A DNA stretch of 38,242 bases from Micrococcales bacterium. Its GTDB lineage: Bacteria; Actinomycetota; Actinomycetes; Actinomycetales; Cellulomonadaceae. The position numbers and the translations under genes were made by a program. The notes below the pieces were generated by a model. That model saw only the letters and a program-made list of their open reading frames with translations. It was not told the origin of the DNA and did no database searches. Below, piece after piece: positions 23,591-31,923 of the stretch. Each line of letters begins with the position of its first letter. The stretch's first letter is position 1. The stretch is taken from NCBI GenBank assembly GCA_014763765.1, contig JACXUT010000008.1, forward strand, positions 1 to 38,242, given 5' to 3'.

Positions 23591-25759
23591 GTGGCAGGAG
23601 CGGGCTCGGGTCGGCGGCGGTCCGGTGGTGGGCGCTCCGCGTCCGGTGGTGGCGGTGCCGCCACCGCGCAGCGACGTCGTGCGCCGCGCCGCTCGGAGGA
23701 GGGGCTGATCCCCGTCCTCGCCGCGGCGGCCCGCGACGTCGACGCGATCGTCCGCCGGCCCCCGACGCGCCCGGCCGTGCGCACCAAGTTCCAGGTCGTC
23801 GCCCTGCTGGTCCGCGAGGAGCGCGCCCGGGTGATGGGCGACGCCGAGCTCGGGCAGTCCCGCCGCACCGAGCAGCTCAAGCGGCTCGACGGCGTGGCGA
23901 CGCTGCTCGCGAAGATCGCCGCCCGCGACACCTCCCTGCTGGCGCTGCTCGGCGACGACGCCCGCGTCTCCGACGCCGCGCGCACCCTGAAGGCCACGAT
24001 GATGCGCGCCGGTGGGCTGGAGCCGCCGGAGGAGCCCGAGGAGCCCGCGCCCGTGCAGCCCGAGCCGGGCACCGAGAAGCGCGTCGTGCCCCGCTCCGTC
24101 GTCGCCCGGCAGCTCGCGAACCCCTTCCTGGCCCCCGACTTCGAGGCAGCCGCCGAGCGGATGGCCGGCCGCCCGCGCCGCCTCGCCGGCTGGGAGCTGC
24201 TCGAGCCGCTGTTCCGCTCGTTCGAGCAGGCTCCGGCCGGTGCACCCGCGTGCATGCCGCTACCCGACGGCCGCCTCGTCCAGGTGCCCGCCGGCCGCGA
24301 GCTCATGCCGCACCAGGCGCAGGTCGTCGCCGCGACCGCCGCCGGCCACCGCACCTACCTGCTCGCCGACGAGCCGGGCCTCGGCAAGACCGCCCAGGCG
24401 CTGCTGTCCGCGCGCGCCGCCGACGCCTACCCGCTGCTCGTCGTCGTCCCCAACGTCGTCAAGACCAACTGGGCGCACGAGGTCCGCATGTGGACGCCCG
24501 AGCGGCAGCCCACGGTCGTGCACGGCGACGGCGAGGGCGTGAACGGCTTCGCGGACGTCGTCATCGTCAACTACGAGCTGCTGGACCGGCACGTCGGCTG
24601 GCTCGGCGACTTCGGGTTCCGCGGCATGGTGGTCGACGAGGCGCACTTCATCAAGAACAAGGGCTCGCAGCGCTCGCGGCACGTGCTCGCCCTGTCGGAG
24701 CGGATCCGGGAGCGCGCCCCCCGGCCGCTGCTCATGGCGCTCACCGGCACGCCGCTCATCAACGACATCGAGGACTTCCGGGCCATCTGGCAGTACCTCG
24801 GCTGGATCGACGACGAGAAGCCGCTCGGCCGCCTCATGACCGCCCTGGAGGAGACGGGCCTGACGCCCGCCGACCGAGGGTTCTCCGCCGCCGCGCGCAC
24901 CGCCGTCATCGACATGGGCATCGTCCGGCGCCGCAAGATCGACGTCGTCGCCGACATCCCCGCCCGCCGCGTCGCGGACCTGCCCGTCGAGCTGGACGGC
25001 GCCGTCGGCCGCTCCATCCGGGCCGCCGAGGAGGCGCTCACCCGCCGCATGGTCGAGCGCTACCACGCGGCGCTCGCCGCCCGGTCCGAGGTCTCCGACG
25101 GCCTCGACCGCGACCTGGTGCGCCGCGTCGCCGCCACGGAGCTGAAGGACTCCAGCAGCAAGGGCGGCGGCGAGAACGTCTTCACGATGGTCCGCCGCAT
25201 CGGGCAGGCGAAGGCCGGGCTCGCTGCGGACTACGCCGCCCAGCTCGCCCGCAACGTCGGCAAGGTCGTGTTCTTCGCGAAGCACGTCGACGTCATGGAC
25301 ACCGCCGAGCAGCTCTTCGCCGACCGCGGCATCCGGTACGCGTCCATCCGCGGCGACCAGACGCCGAAGGCCCGCGAGAAGAACGTCACCGCGTTCACCG
25401 ACGACCCCGAGGTGCAGATCGTCGTCTGCTCCCTCATGGCCGCCGGCGTCGGCCTCAACCTGCAGGTCGCGTCCAACATGGTGCTCGCGGAGCTCTCCTG
25501 GACGGACGCCGAGCAGACCCAGGCCATCGACCGCATCCACCGCATCGGCCAGTCGGAGCCCGTCACCGCGTGGCGGATCATCGCCGCCCAGACCGTCGAC
25601 GCGAAGATCGCCGAGCTCATCGACGCCAAGTCCGGCCTCGCGGCGCGGGCGCTCGACGGCGCCGGGGAGCAGGAGGACGCCGGGGCGGCGGACGTGCAGC
25701 TCGAGACGCTCGTGGGGCTGCTGACCGAGGCGCTGGAGGCGGAGGCCGCCCGGGGCTGA
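23591..25759 (+). CDS. SNF2-family DEAD/DEAH-box ATPase (DNA-dependent translocase)
   Basis: A 722-residue Swi2/Snf2-type protein with both RecA-like lobes. Motif I is DEPGLGKTAQ (residues 260-269), motif II is DEAH (349-352), motif III is LTGTPL, and motif VI is QAIDRIHRIGQ (from residue 644). Before the ATPase core are about 230 residues: a basic, Gly/Ser-rich start and a helical region ('RTEQLKRLDGVATLLAKIAA') I do not recognise. Such bacterial proteins act in DNA repair, transcription-complex recycling or phage defence. No helicase partner, nuclease or methylase is adjacent, so the role is open. GTG 23591 is chosen for AAGGAGGAG at 23580-23588, although the spacing is tight. Longer in-frame readings run through the tandem repeats and are not credible. 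Confidence 0.87.
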   Translation: MAGAGSGRRRSGGGRSASGGGGAATAQRRRAPRRSEEGLIPVLAAAARDVDAIVRRPPTRPAVRTKFQVVALLVREERARVMGDAELGQSRRTEQLKRLDGVATLLAKIAARDTSLLALLGDDARVSDAARTLKATMMRAGGLEPPEEPEEPAPVQPEPGTEKRVVPRSVVARQLANPFLAPDFEAAAERMAGRPRRLAGWELLEPLFRSFEQAPAGAPACMPLPDGRLVQVPAGRELMPHQAQVVAATAAGHRTYLLADEPGLGKTAQALLSARAADAYPLLVVVPNVVKTNWAHEVRMWTPERQPTVVHGDGEGVNGFADVVIVNYELLDRHVGWLGDFGFRGMVVDEAHFIKNKGSQRSRHVLALSERIRERAPRPLLMALTGTPLINDIEDFRAIWQYLGWIDDEKPLGRLMTALEETGLTPADRGFSAAARTAVIDMGIVRRRKIDVVADIPARRVADLPVELDGAVGRSIRAAEEALTRRMVERYHAALAARSEVSDGLDRDLVRRVAATELKDSSSKGGGENVFTMVRRIGQAKAGLAADYAAQLARNVGKVVFFAKHVDVMDTAEQLFADRGIRYASIRGDQTPKAREKNVTAFTDDPEVQIVVCSLMAAGVGLNLQVASNMVLAELSWTDAEQTQAIDRIHRIGQSEPVTAWRIIAAQTVDAKIAELIDAKSGLAARALDGAGEQEDAGAADVQLETLVGLLTEALEAEAARG

Positions 25760-25893
25760 GCGGCGGCGGCCGCCCTGATGCCGCCGGCGGTGCGAGCGGG
25801 TCGTGTCCGCACCGGTCGACGTCACCGGGCGGCGCGGCCTGCGCGCCGGGCGGGGTGTTCCCGGATCGCCGTGGCCGTGCCACGATCCGTCGC

Positions 25894-27176
25894 GTGACGA
25901 GTCCGCCCGCCTCCCCGGCCGCGTCCCCGCGTGTGGCCCCGCTGCGGGTGCGGATGGTCGGGCGGGACCCGCTGGAGCGGCTGCGGACCGCGACGCCGCT
26001 GGAGCTGCTGTTCGACCTGACGTTCGTCATCGCGTTCGGGCGGACGGCGGAGGAGCTCGCCGTCCTGGTCGCGGACGGCCACGTCGGCGCGGCGGTCACC
26101 GGGTTCGCGTTCGCGACGTTCGCCGTGTCCTGGGCGTGGATCAACTTCACGTGGTTCGCCTCGGCGTACGACACCGACGACTGGCTGTTCCGGCTCACCA
26201 CGATGGTCCAGATGGTCGGCGTCCTCATCCTGGCGCTGGGCGTCCCGCCGATGTTCGAGTCCCTCGCCGCGGGGGAGCACCTCGACGACCGGGTGCTCGT
26301 GCTCGGCTACGTCGTGATGCGCGTGCCGATGGTCCTGCAGTGGAGCCGCGCGGCGCTCGCCGACCCGGCCCGCCGGCCGAGCATCGCGGTGTTCATCGCG
26401 ACCCTGCTCGCCGCGCAGGCCGGGTGGGTGGCGCTCGCGCTGGTCGACGTCCCGACGGTCACGGCGCTCGCCCTCGTCGTCCCGCTCATGGTGCTCGAGG
26501 CCGTCGGCCCGGTCGTCGCCGAGCGCGTGCACGGCGGCACCCCCTGGCACCCCACCACATCGCCGAGCGGTACGGGCTGGTCGTCATCATCGCCGTCGGC
26601 GAGGGGCTCACCGGCACGACGTTCGCGCTCGCCGCGATCCTCGAGGAGTCCGGCTGGACCGTCGAGACCGCGCTGCTCGGTCTCGCCGGCGTGGCCCTGA
26701 CGTTCGGCCTGTGGTGGGCGTACGACGTCATGCCGAGCGGTGCGCTCCTGGCCGCGCGCCGGCGGCGGTCGTTCGCGTGGGGGTACGGGCACATCGTGCT
26801 GTTCGGCTCCATCGTCGCGACCGGTGGCGGGCTGCACGCGGCGGCGTTCTCGCTGGAGGGCGCCAGCGCGCTGGGGCGGGTCGGGACGATGCTCACGGTC
26901 GCCGTGCCCGTGACGGTCTACGTGGCGACGTTCACCGCGCTGTTCGGGGCGCTGAGCCGGGAGCGCGGGCGCGTCCACCTCGGGCTCGCGGCGGCGTCGC
27001 TCGCCGTGGTGGTGGCGGCCGTGGCGCTGGTCGCCGCGGGGGCGCCGCTCGTGTGGAGGCTGCTCGTGCTGGCGCTCGTGCCGTGGGTGACGGTCGTCGG
27101 GCACGGGCTCGCCGGGCGGCGGGCGGCAGACAACCCCGCAGGGTGGGAAGGCGCGGAAGGCGACCCGCGCCGCTAG
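25894..27176 (+). pseudogene. LtrA-like (low temperature requirement A) membrane protein, frameshifted
   Basis: The two halves of one LtrA-family membrane protein lie in different frames. The first frame runs from GTG 25894 ('ATPLELLFDLTFVIAFGRTA') to 'RVHGGTPWHP'. The second resumes with 'HHIAERYGLVVIIAVGEGLT' and continues to TAG 27176. The joint is the C run at 26550-26553; adding one C restores a continuous protein of about 427 residues with 10 or more hydrophobic segments. In the first frame translation would continue to 26700 with unrelated sequence. Both parts keep good family motifs and codon bias, so the change is recent or a sequencing error. The start has no ribosome binding site, but CACGAT lies seven bases upstream, fitting a leaderless start. 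The biochemical role of LtrA proteins is not established. Confidence 0.85.
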
Positions 27177-27300
27177 TGGTGCCGTGCCGACGAACCCGCC
27201 GTGCACCTGACCGATTGGCCCCTCTTGCCCGTTGGGGGCCGCGGCACCCCAGATGCCACGTCGTGAGTCACCTTCCCGGCACCTGTCCGGGCGGACGATC

Positions 27301-27321
27301 TAGCGTCCGGTGCCTGGGAGG
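27301..27321 (+). promoter_or_regulatory. -10 box and ribosome binding site of the EspC-like/WXG operon
   Basis: TAGCGT at 27301-27306 fits the TANNNT -10 pattern, and GGAGG at 27317-27321 lies five bases before GTG 27327. The 125 bp between the LtrA stop and this box hold no gene. The -35 region is weak. Confidence 0.45.
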
Positions 27322-27326
27322 TGCAC

Positions 27327-27626
27327 GTGAAGGGGGAGATGACCGCCGATGATGGTGAGCTGCGCGCGCTCGCGACGACGCTGAGCGGGTTGAGCGCCGA
27401 GGCGCGCGGGATCGACGCGTCCGACGCGGTCGCCGCTGCGGGGGCGGCCGTGCCCGGCTCGCACGTCGGGTCGATCTCCGCGCCCGTTGCGTCTGCGCTG
27501 GCACGAGTCGCCTGCGCGACGGCCGATCGGCTGATGGGGCTCGGAGATGCCGCCCGAGCCAACGCCTCCGCCTACGTCCGAGCGGACGAGATCCCTGCGC
27601 ACCTGTTCGACAGGCTCGGCCGTTGA
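27327..27626 (+). CDS. small EspC-like / type VII secretion-associated protein
   Basis: A 99-residue, mostly helical, Ala-rich protein without signal peptide. The layout recalls the EspC/WXG100-like secretion-associated family of actinobacteria: an N-terminal helix ('ELRALATTLSGLSAEARGID'), a Gly/Val turn and a C-terminal helix ending in an ASAYVRADE-type tail that resembles the family's YxxxD/E export signature. GTG 27327 has GGAGG at ideal distance; GTG 27321 and ATG 27339 are alternatives. Its TGA overlaps the TTG start of the next gene. Partnering with the WXG protein encoded next is inferred. Confidence 0.7.
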   Translation: MKGEMTADDGELRALATTLSGLSAEARGIDASDAVAAAGAAVPGSHVGSISAPVASALARVACATADRLMGLGDAARANASAYVRADEIPAHLFDRLGR

Positions 27627-28858
27627 GACCTTCGCTCCCGACGCTCCGGCTCTGGCAGATGGACGGTCTCTGGTCTCACGCCGCTCGGTTGAGATCGTCG
27701 GCCGAGCGCCTGGAGCGCCTTGCGCACGATCTCGTACGCACCGTGGACGAGACGACGCCGAGCTGGTCCGGTGAGGCCGCCGAACGCGCCCGCGAGGCGG
27801 TCGCCGCGGAGCGGGCATCCATGCTGCGGGTGGTCGACCTCTGGACCTCGGCGGCAGGCGCGGTGGGGGCTGCAGCCACCCACATCGGAGACCTCCGGTC
27901 GCGGATCCTGCTGCTGGCCGACGGCGCGCCACGTGACGGCCTGCGGGTCGACGACGCCGGCGAGGTCACGGTCGCAGTCCCGATGCAGGACCTTGTCGGC
28001 TGGGCGCGGGCGCGGGTGCTCGCGCCGGTGTTCGAGCTCCAGATCTCAGGACTCCTCAGCGCGATCGACCGGGCCGACAGGGATGCGGCAGGTGCGCTCG
28101 CGGCTGCGGCAGGCGACGAGGTCGATGTGCTCACCCTCATGGCATCGGTGCCCGACGGGGACGGGATCGATCTGACACAGCCCGGCCCAGACGGGTTCCG
28201 GATCGGAGCCCCGGATCGGCCCACGATCGACTGGGACGAGGACTACGTGTGGGGATCCGCGACTCCGACTGCGGGCGACTGGACGGCGGCGGCGCAGTGG
28301 CGGGCCAAGATGGCTGCCGCCCGCCTCGTCCGGGGCGATCTCGACGACGCGCTCGATGCGTACTCGCACTACTGGAGCAACACCGGGGAGCTGTTCACGA
28401 TCGACTACGACCGTGCGAGCCGGCAGGACGCAGGAATCGAAGCGAACGTCCGCGCGGAGATCGCACGTGCCGTCGCCGGGGCTGATCGCCTCGCCTCCGG
28501 TGGGGTGACAGAGTTCGCCATGACGGGAGGCGCGAGCGCGACGAGCTCCTACCCCGTCACCGAGAACTGGCAGAAGACCGTCGGTGGGTACCAGCAGTGG
28601 AGCAGCGCGGACGTCGTGGTGCACGGTGGGACAGTGAGCATGACCGTCACGGTGCACGCCGAGGACTACTACAACTTCAACCGCGGTCAGGCGGACATCG
28701 CCAGCGGTGCGCCGGACGACGAGAACGGTCGGTTCACCGAGGTCGGGTGGGCGAGGCCGTTCCCCACGACAGGCTCCTTGACGCGGACCGTCACGTGGCC
28801 GCTCGGGGCGCCGGGCGCCGCGACGACGGAACCGGCCCCGAACGGGGCCGACAGATGA
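27623..28858 (+). CDS. WXG-motif protein with conserved-looking C-terminal domain; possible type VII secretion substrate
   Basis: A 411-residue protein with an N-terminal helical hairpin of about 95 residues carrying a W-S-G turn at residues 48-50, typical of WXG/LXG-type secretion modules. A central acidic region follows. A distinct C-terminal beta-rich domain (about residues 315-400) contains NWQKTVGG, AEDYYNFNRG and GAPDDENGRF; I have the impression of this domain in other actinobacterial and polymorphic-toxin proteins but cannot name it. There is no classical signal peptide. The TTG 27623 start overlaps the previous stop (TTGA); ATG 27659 is an alternative but would leave a gap without a ribosome binding site. 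The gene ends in ATGA overlap with a lipoprotein gene. Toxin activity is a hypothesis only. Confidence 0.75.
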   Translation: MRPSLPTLRLWQMDGLWSHAARLRSSAERLERLAHDLVRTVDETTPSWSGEAAERAREAVAAERASMLRVVDLWTSAAGAVGAAATHIGDLRSRILLLADGAPRDGLRVDDAGEVTVAVPMQDLVGWARARVLAPVFELQISGLLSAIDRADRDAAGALAAAAGDEVDVLTLMASVPDGDGIDLTQPGPDGFRIGAPDRPTIDWDEDYVWGSATPTAGDWTAAAQWRAKMAAARLVRGDLDDALDAYSHYWSNTGELFTIDYDRASRQDAGIEANVRAEIARAVAGADRLASGGVTEFAMTGGASATSSYPVTENWQKTVGGYQQWSSADVVVHGGTVSMTVTVHAEDYYNFNRGQADIASGAPDDENGRFTEVGWARPFPTTGSLTRTVTWPLGAPGAATTEPAPNGADR

Positions 28859-29367
28859 GCGGTCACCGTGTGCGCCTGGCGTGCGGTCTCGTGTGGCTGT
28901 CGGCACTCAGCGGCTGTCTGGTGGCATGCGCGCCCGGGCCGACCGACGAACTGACGAGCTCGAGGAGTGCGATGACCAGCGAGGCGTCGAGGAAGACAGG
29001 TGAGAGGACGATGCGCCGAGATGTCGAACCGCTGGCGTCGCGCATCCCAGCGCTCACCCAGGTCACTGACCCGATGTGGTTCAGCGGGACGTTGGGCGAC
29101 CCGGACGCGCCGGGCCCGTCGCTGTACTGGATCGACGCTGTGGTCACCTTGCCCCCGGACGTGGCGGACGCTCTGCGGGAGTCGCTCGACCTCACACCCA
29201 CGGTCGGCAGGCCGGGGGTGGTCGACGACCTGGTGCCCGCACTGCCTGCAGGAGATCTCCTGGCCGGGCCGCAGCTCGATGAGGCCTTCTCCGCAGGTGG
29301 CTGGCGGTCGACAGCGTTCCTCGAGGCCAGCGGGGACCGCCTGGTGCTGACCGTCGTCGGGCAGTAG
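28855..29367 (+). CDS. putative lipoprotein, partner of the WXG protein
   Basis: A 170-residue exported protein with a short signal peptide and two possible lipoboxes, LSGC (Cys21) and LVAC (Cys25). The mature part contains 'TQVTDPMWFSGTLGDPDAPG', 'LYWIDAVVTLPPDVADALRE' and 'WRSTAFLEASGDRLVLTVVG' and looks like a small alpha/beta domain that I do not recognise. It starts inside the stop codon of the WXG gene (ATGA 28855-28858) and is followed by a bidirectional hairpin, so it is the last gene of the trio. A surface-anchored immunity protein or an accessory secretion factor are both possible. Confidence 0.8.
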   Translation: MSGHRVRLACGLVWLSALSGCLVACAPGPTDELTSSRSAMTSEASRKTGERTMRRDVEPLASRIPALTQVTDPMWFSGTLGDPDAPGPSLYWIDAVVTLPPDVADALRESLDLTPTVGRPGVVDDLVPALPAGDLLAGPQLDEAFSAGGWRSTAFLEASGDRLVLTVVGQ

Positions 29368-29376
29368 TCGTCGGGC

Positions 29377-29410
29377 CGCGGGGCCGCCGAGGCCGTTCGG
29401 CGGCCCCGCG
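29377..29410. terminator. bidirectional hairpin terminator
   Basis: Perfect 13-bp arms at 29377-29389 and 29398-29410 enclose an 8-nt loop between the convergent lipoprotein genes. It can serve both directions. Confidence 0.75.
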
Positions 29411-29432
29411 ATCCGTGGAGGTCCTGCCGACG

Positions 29433-30080
29433 TCAGCTCTCCGACGCGGCGCCGCGGTCCACGAGCGTGAACACGCTGGCCGGGCTGGACGGGTCCGGCT
29501 CGATCGCGAGGCCGCCCTCCTGGTCCGCGACCACGACGCCCGCCTCCGACGAGATGTTCACCTGGTCCGGCTGGTCGAGCGTCCCGACCTGGATCTGCTG
29601 GTCGGCGGCCGCCGGGTCGCACGTCGCCACGGTGACGACGCCGTCGCCCGGGATGCTCAGGCACGACGGCTCCGCGTCCGTCGTCGCGACGGTCCGCACC
29701 TGGAACGCCGAACCGGTCGGCTCGAACACCCACGTGGTCGGCACCCCGCCGGCCTCCGCCGGGTCGGTCACCGTGGTGACGCCGCCCTCGACCGTCGTGG
29801 TCACCCACTCGCCGCCGTACGTCTGGATGTCGACCTGGTGCGTGCCCGCGAGCAGGTCGTCGCCGGCGGGCGCCGACGCGTCGTCATCGGCGCCGTCGTC
29901 GGCGGGGTCCGTGGTCGTGACGGGGTCGGGCGCCGGCGCCGTGGTGCCGGTGCTCTCCGTGTCGTCGTCGCCGCCGGTGCACGCCGACGTCCCGACGACG
30001 AGGGCACCCGCGGCGAGGGCGAGCACGAACGCGCGAGGAGCGCGAGCGCGGGTCCAGGGGCGGGTGGGGGTCGTGGTCAC
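29433..30080 (-). CDS. putative secreted lipoprotein with Asp/Thr-rich linker
   Basis: A 215-residue protein. A basic N-terminus (RARAPR), a hydrophobic stretch and G-T-S-A-C form a lipobox with a Thr instead of Leu at -3, with Cys34 as the lipid site. An Asp/Thr/Pro-rich low-complexity linker (about residues 37-75) leads to a beta-rich domain ('GTHQVDIQTYGGEWVTTTVE', 'CLSIPGDGVVTVATCDP') that could be a beta-trefoil or similar sensor fold. I cannot name the family. GTG 30080 follows GGAGGA. Its upstream region shares a 41-bp block with the gene at 30294-30863, so the two are probably co-regulated. Confidence 0.8.
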   Translation of the reverse strand: MTTTPTRPWTRARAPRAFVLALAAGALVVGTSACTGGDDDTESTGTTAPAPDPVTTTDPADDGADDDASAPAGDDLLAGTHQVDIQTYGGEWVTTTVEGGVTTVTDPAEAGGVPTTWVFEPTGSAFQVRTVATTDAEPSCLSIPGDGVVTVATCDPAAADQQIQVGTLDQPDQVNISSEAGVVVADQEGGLAIEPDPSSPASVFTLVDRGAASES

Positions 30081-30155
30081 GGGATGTCCTCCAGCGGGTC
30101 GGCCCGATCGCGGCTCGATCGGCGGGTGCCGCGAGGGTCCGGCGGATCGTCCCGC

Positions 30156-30196
30156 ACGGCCCTCACCTCGAACGTAACGGGCGAGGGGGGTGGTGC
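30156..30196 (-). promoter_or_regulatory. shared 41-bp upstream block, copy A
   Basis: On the minus strand the block begins with GCACC (30196-30192), then 17 bp, then CGTTCG (30174-30169), and continues through CGAGGTGAGGGCCGT to 30156. The same arrangement occurs before the gene at 30863. The spaced GCACC/CGTYCG pair has the geometry of an ECF-sigma promoter, with an expected transcript start about 80 bases before GTG 30080. Confidence 0.5.
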
Positions 30197-30293
30197 AAGC
30201 GGGACCGGGTCGTGGCCGACGGTCTGTCACCGGATCGGGCTGCCCGCCGCCGCAGCGGTCGGCAGCACCGCGGGGAGCGCCGGGTCGACCGGG

Positions 30294-30863
30294 TCAGGAC
30301 AGCCGGCGGGCGATGTGACGGTCGACGTCGTCGTCCGTCGGGACGCCGTACAGCGGGTCGGAGAGCCGGGACCAGTCGCCGAACTCGGGCCTGTCGAGCC
30401 AGAACCCCGCGACGGGCGCGTCGTGGAGCTCGACCTCCTCGCCCACGGGGTTGCCGGTCTCGACGTACAGGACGGTGCCGCTCCCGTCGGGGGCGAAGCG
30501 GGCGATCGTGTGGCCGAGCGACTCCAGCCCGTAGACGTAGAAGCGATCTCCGTCGGGATAGCGGTAGTCGAGGGTGGTCTCGCGCCACAGCCTGCCGCTG
30601 TGCGGCACGTAGTCGATCTGGCGGTAGAGCGTGCCCGCCGAGGTGAAGAACGAGCACCTGAACCCGCCTGACGTGGACGCCCCGATGACCCAGCGCTGCC
30701 GAGGGCGACCGTCGTCCAGCCGTTCCTGGGCGTCGACGACGCTCAGGAGATCGCTCTGCTGCTCGTAGATCGCGCGTGCGCGCGGCTCGTCGTACCAGCC
30801 CACGCCGGGGAAGGGGAGCCGTGTGTCGCTGCTCCAGCGGCCGGTGTACAGGACGTCGGTCAT
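30294..30863 (-). CDS. uncharacterised 189-residue protein
   Basis: I do not recognise this protein. It has no signal peptide or membrane segment. It is rich in aromatic residues and charged turns, with strand-like blocks such as 'QRWVIGASTSGGFRCSFFTS' and 'GDRFYVYGLESLGHTIARF', suggesting a beta-sheet fold such as a small binding or immunity-type protein. ATG 30863 follows GAGGAG at close distance. The gene is monocistronic and its upstream region carries the second copy of the 41-bp block also found before the lipoprotein gene ending at 29433. A shared stress or envelope signal is possible. Confidence 0.75.
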   Translation of the reverse strand: MTDVLYTGRWSSDTRLPFPGVGWYDEPRARAIYEQQSDLLSVVDAQERLDDGRPRQRWVIGASTSGGFRCSFFTSAGTLYRQIDYVPHSGRLWRETTLDYRYPDGDRFYVYGLESLGHTIARFAPDGSGTVLYVETGNPVGEEVELHDAPVAGFWLDRPEFGDWSRLSDPLYGVPTDDDVDRHIARRLS

Positions 30864-30908
30864 GTCGCTCCTCACGGGTCCAGACGGTAGATCGTGCCCT
30901 GGGGCAGT

Positions 30909-30949
30909 ACGGCCCTCACCTCGGACGTAGCGGACGTGGGTTGCGGTGC
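30909..30949 (-). promoter_or_regulatory. shared 41-bp upstream block, copy B
   Basis: On the minus strand GCACC (30949-30945), a 17-bp spacer and CGTCCG (30927-30922) are followed by CGAGGTGAGGGCCGT to 30909. The last 15 bases are identical to copy A, while spacer bases are only partly conserved. It lies 46-86 bases before ATG 30863. Confidence 0.5.
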
Positions 30950-31000
30950 CGAGCGGGTTCGGAAGCGTCGGATGCCCGCCACGCGTGCCCGACGTCGGCC

Positions 31001-31843
31001 TCACGCGGGAGGCAGTGCACCGGCCAACGCGCGGTGCGCGGCATCGACAGCCGCCTGATCCAACGTCCCCTCCGCCCGCAGACGCTCGCTGAGCTTCTTC
31101 GGCCACAGCACAGCGACGCCGCCGGTGACGAACGACCCGCCGATCCGCGGCCAGTCCGCGTCCACGAAGCACAGGACCCCGTGCACAGGGACGTCATCCA
31201 TGCCCGCCGCAGCGAGGGCGTCACGCACGACGCCGACCTGCTCGTGCACGCCGGCGACGAGCGCCGTGCAGTTCCTGCCCCCGACCACCAGCTTCTCGAC
31301 CCGCGGTCGCAGGACCCCACCCTCGACCCGGAGCGTCGGCCGGCCGCGGTACCGCTTCGCGTCGACCACGTACACGCCACTGGCGGCGACGGCGATGTGA
31401 TCGATGTTCGCGCGGCTGCGCGGCATGCGTCGATCGTGCAGCAGGCGCACGCCCCGGTCGGTGAGACCGTTGAGCGCGGACCCGAGCAGCTCCTCCCCGC
31501 GCGCGCCTCGAGCCCACGCGGTGGTGCTCTGCGGGTCGTCGGACAGCGCCAGGATCACCCCGCCCAACCGGGGGTGCGCGGCCCGCACGCGCTCCTCACG
31601 CTTCGCGGAGCGTCGCTCGAACTCGCGCCGCGCTGACGCGCCCGGCGTGCCGGCCGGGGTGTCGAGGGGCACGGCGGGTGCTTCCGCGCTGTGGCACGCG
31701 AGGCAGGACACCGTGCGGGTCTGCCGGTCGTACGCCGCCGCAGCTCCCGCCGCGAGCGACACCCCGCACGCGCGGCAGGTGCCGGCGTAGCGCAGGCGCA
31801 TGGTCCTGACGGTGCTCGGGGCGTCCTCGCTCGGGTCGGACAT
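31001..31843 (-). CDS. NERD-domain protein with N-terminal zinc ribbon
   Basis: A 280-residue protein. The N-terminus has four cysteines (Cys23, Cys26, Cys47, Cys50) in a C-x2-C...C-x2-C ribbon. After a charged region comes a NERD (nuclease-related) domain: 'GARGEELLGSALNGL', 'RANIDHIAVAASGVYVVDAK' and 'LVVGGRNCTALVAGVHEQV'. The predicted PD-(D/E)XK-type core includes Asp161-Ala-Lys163. There is no signal peptide, so it is cytoplasmic. NERD proteins are usually of unknown role; they occur with helicases or in mobile and defence contexts. The start ATG 31843 is the most likely by domain layout but lacks a clear ribosome binding site. Confidence 0.85.
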   Translation of the reverse strand: MSDPSEDAPSTVRTMRLRYAGTCRACGVSLAAGAAAAYDRQTRTVSCLACHSAEAPAVPLDTPAGTPGASARREFERRSAKREERVRAAHPRLGGVILALSDDPQSTTAWARGARGEELLGSALNGLTDRGVRLLHDRRMPRSRANIDHIAVAASGVYVVDAKRYRGRPTLRVEGGVLRPRVEKLVVGGRNCTALVAGVHEQVGVVRDALAAAGMDDVPVHGVLCFVDADWPRIGGSFVTGGVAVLWPKKLSERLRAEGTLDQAAVDAAHRALAGALPPA

Positions 31844-31923
31844 GCCGACGACATCGGCGCGGCGCGGGACAGCGACGACCGCTGCCTGCGACAACCACCT
31901 GAACGGCGTAGGCGGCGCCGGCG

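Noticed and set aside
23077-26700. A single 1200-codon protein joining the SNF2 region to LtrA
   Set aside because: The first three quarters are an out-of-frame shadow of SNF2; only the final part from 25894 encodes LtrA sequence.
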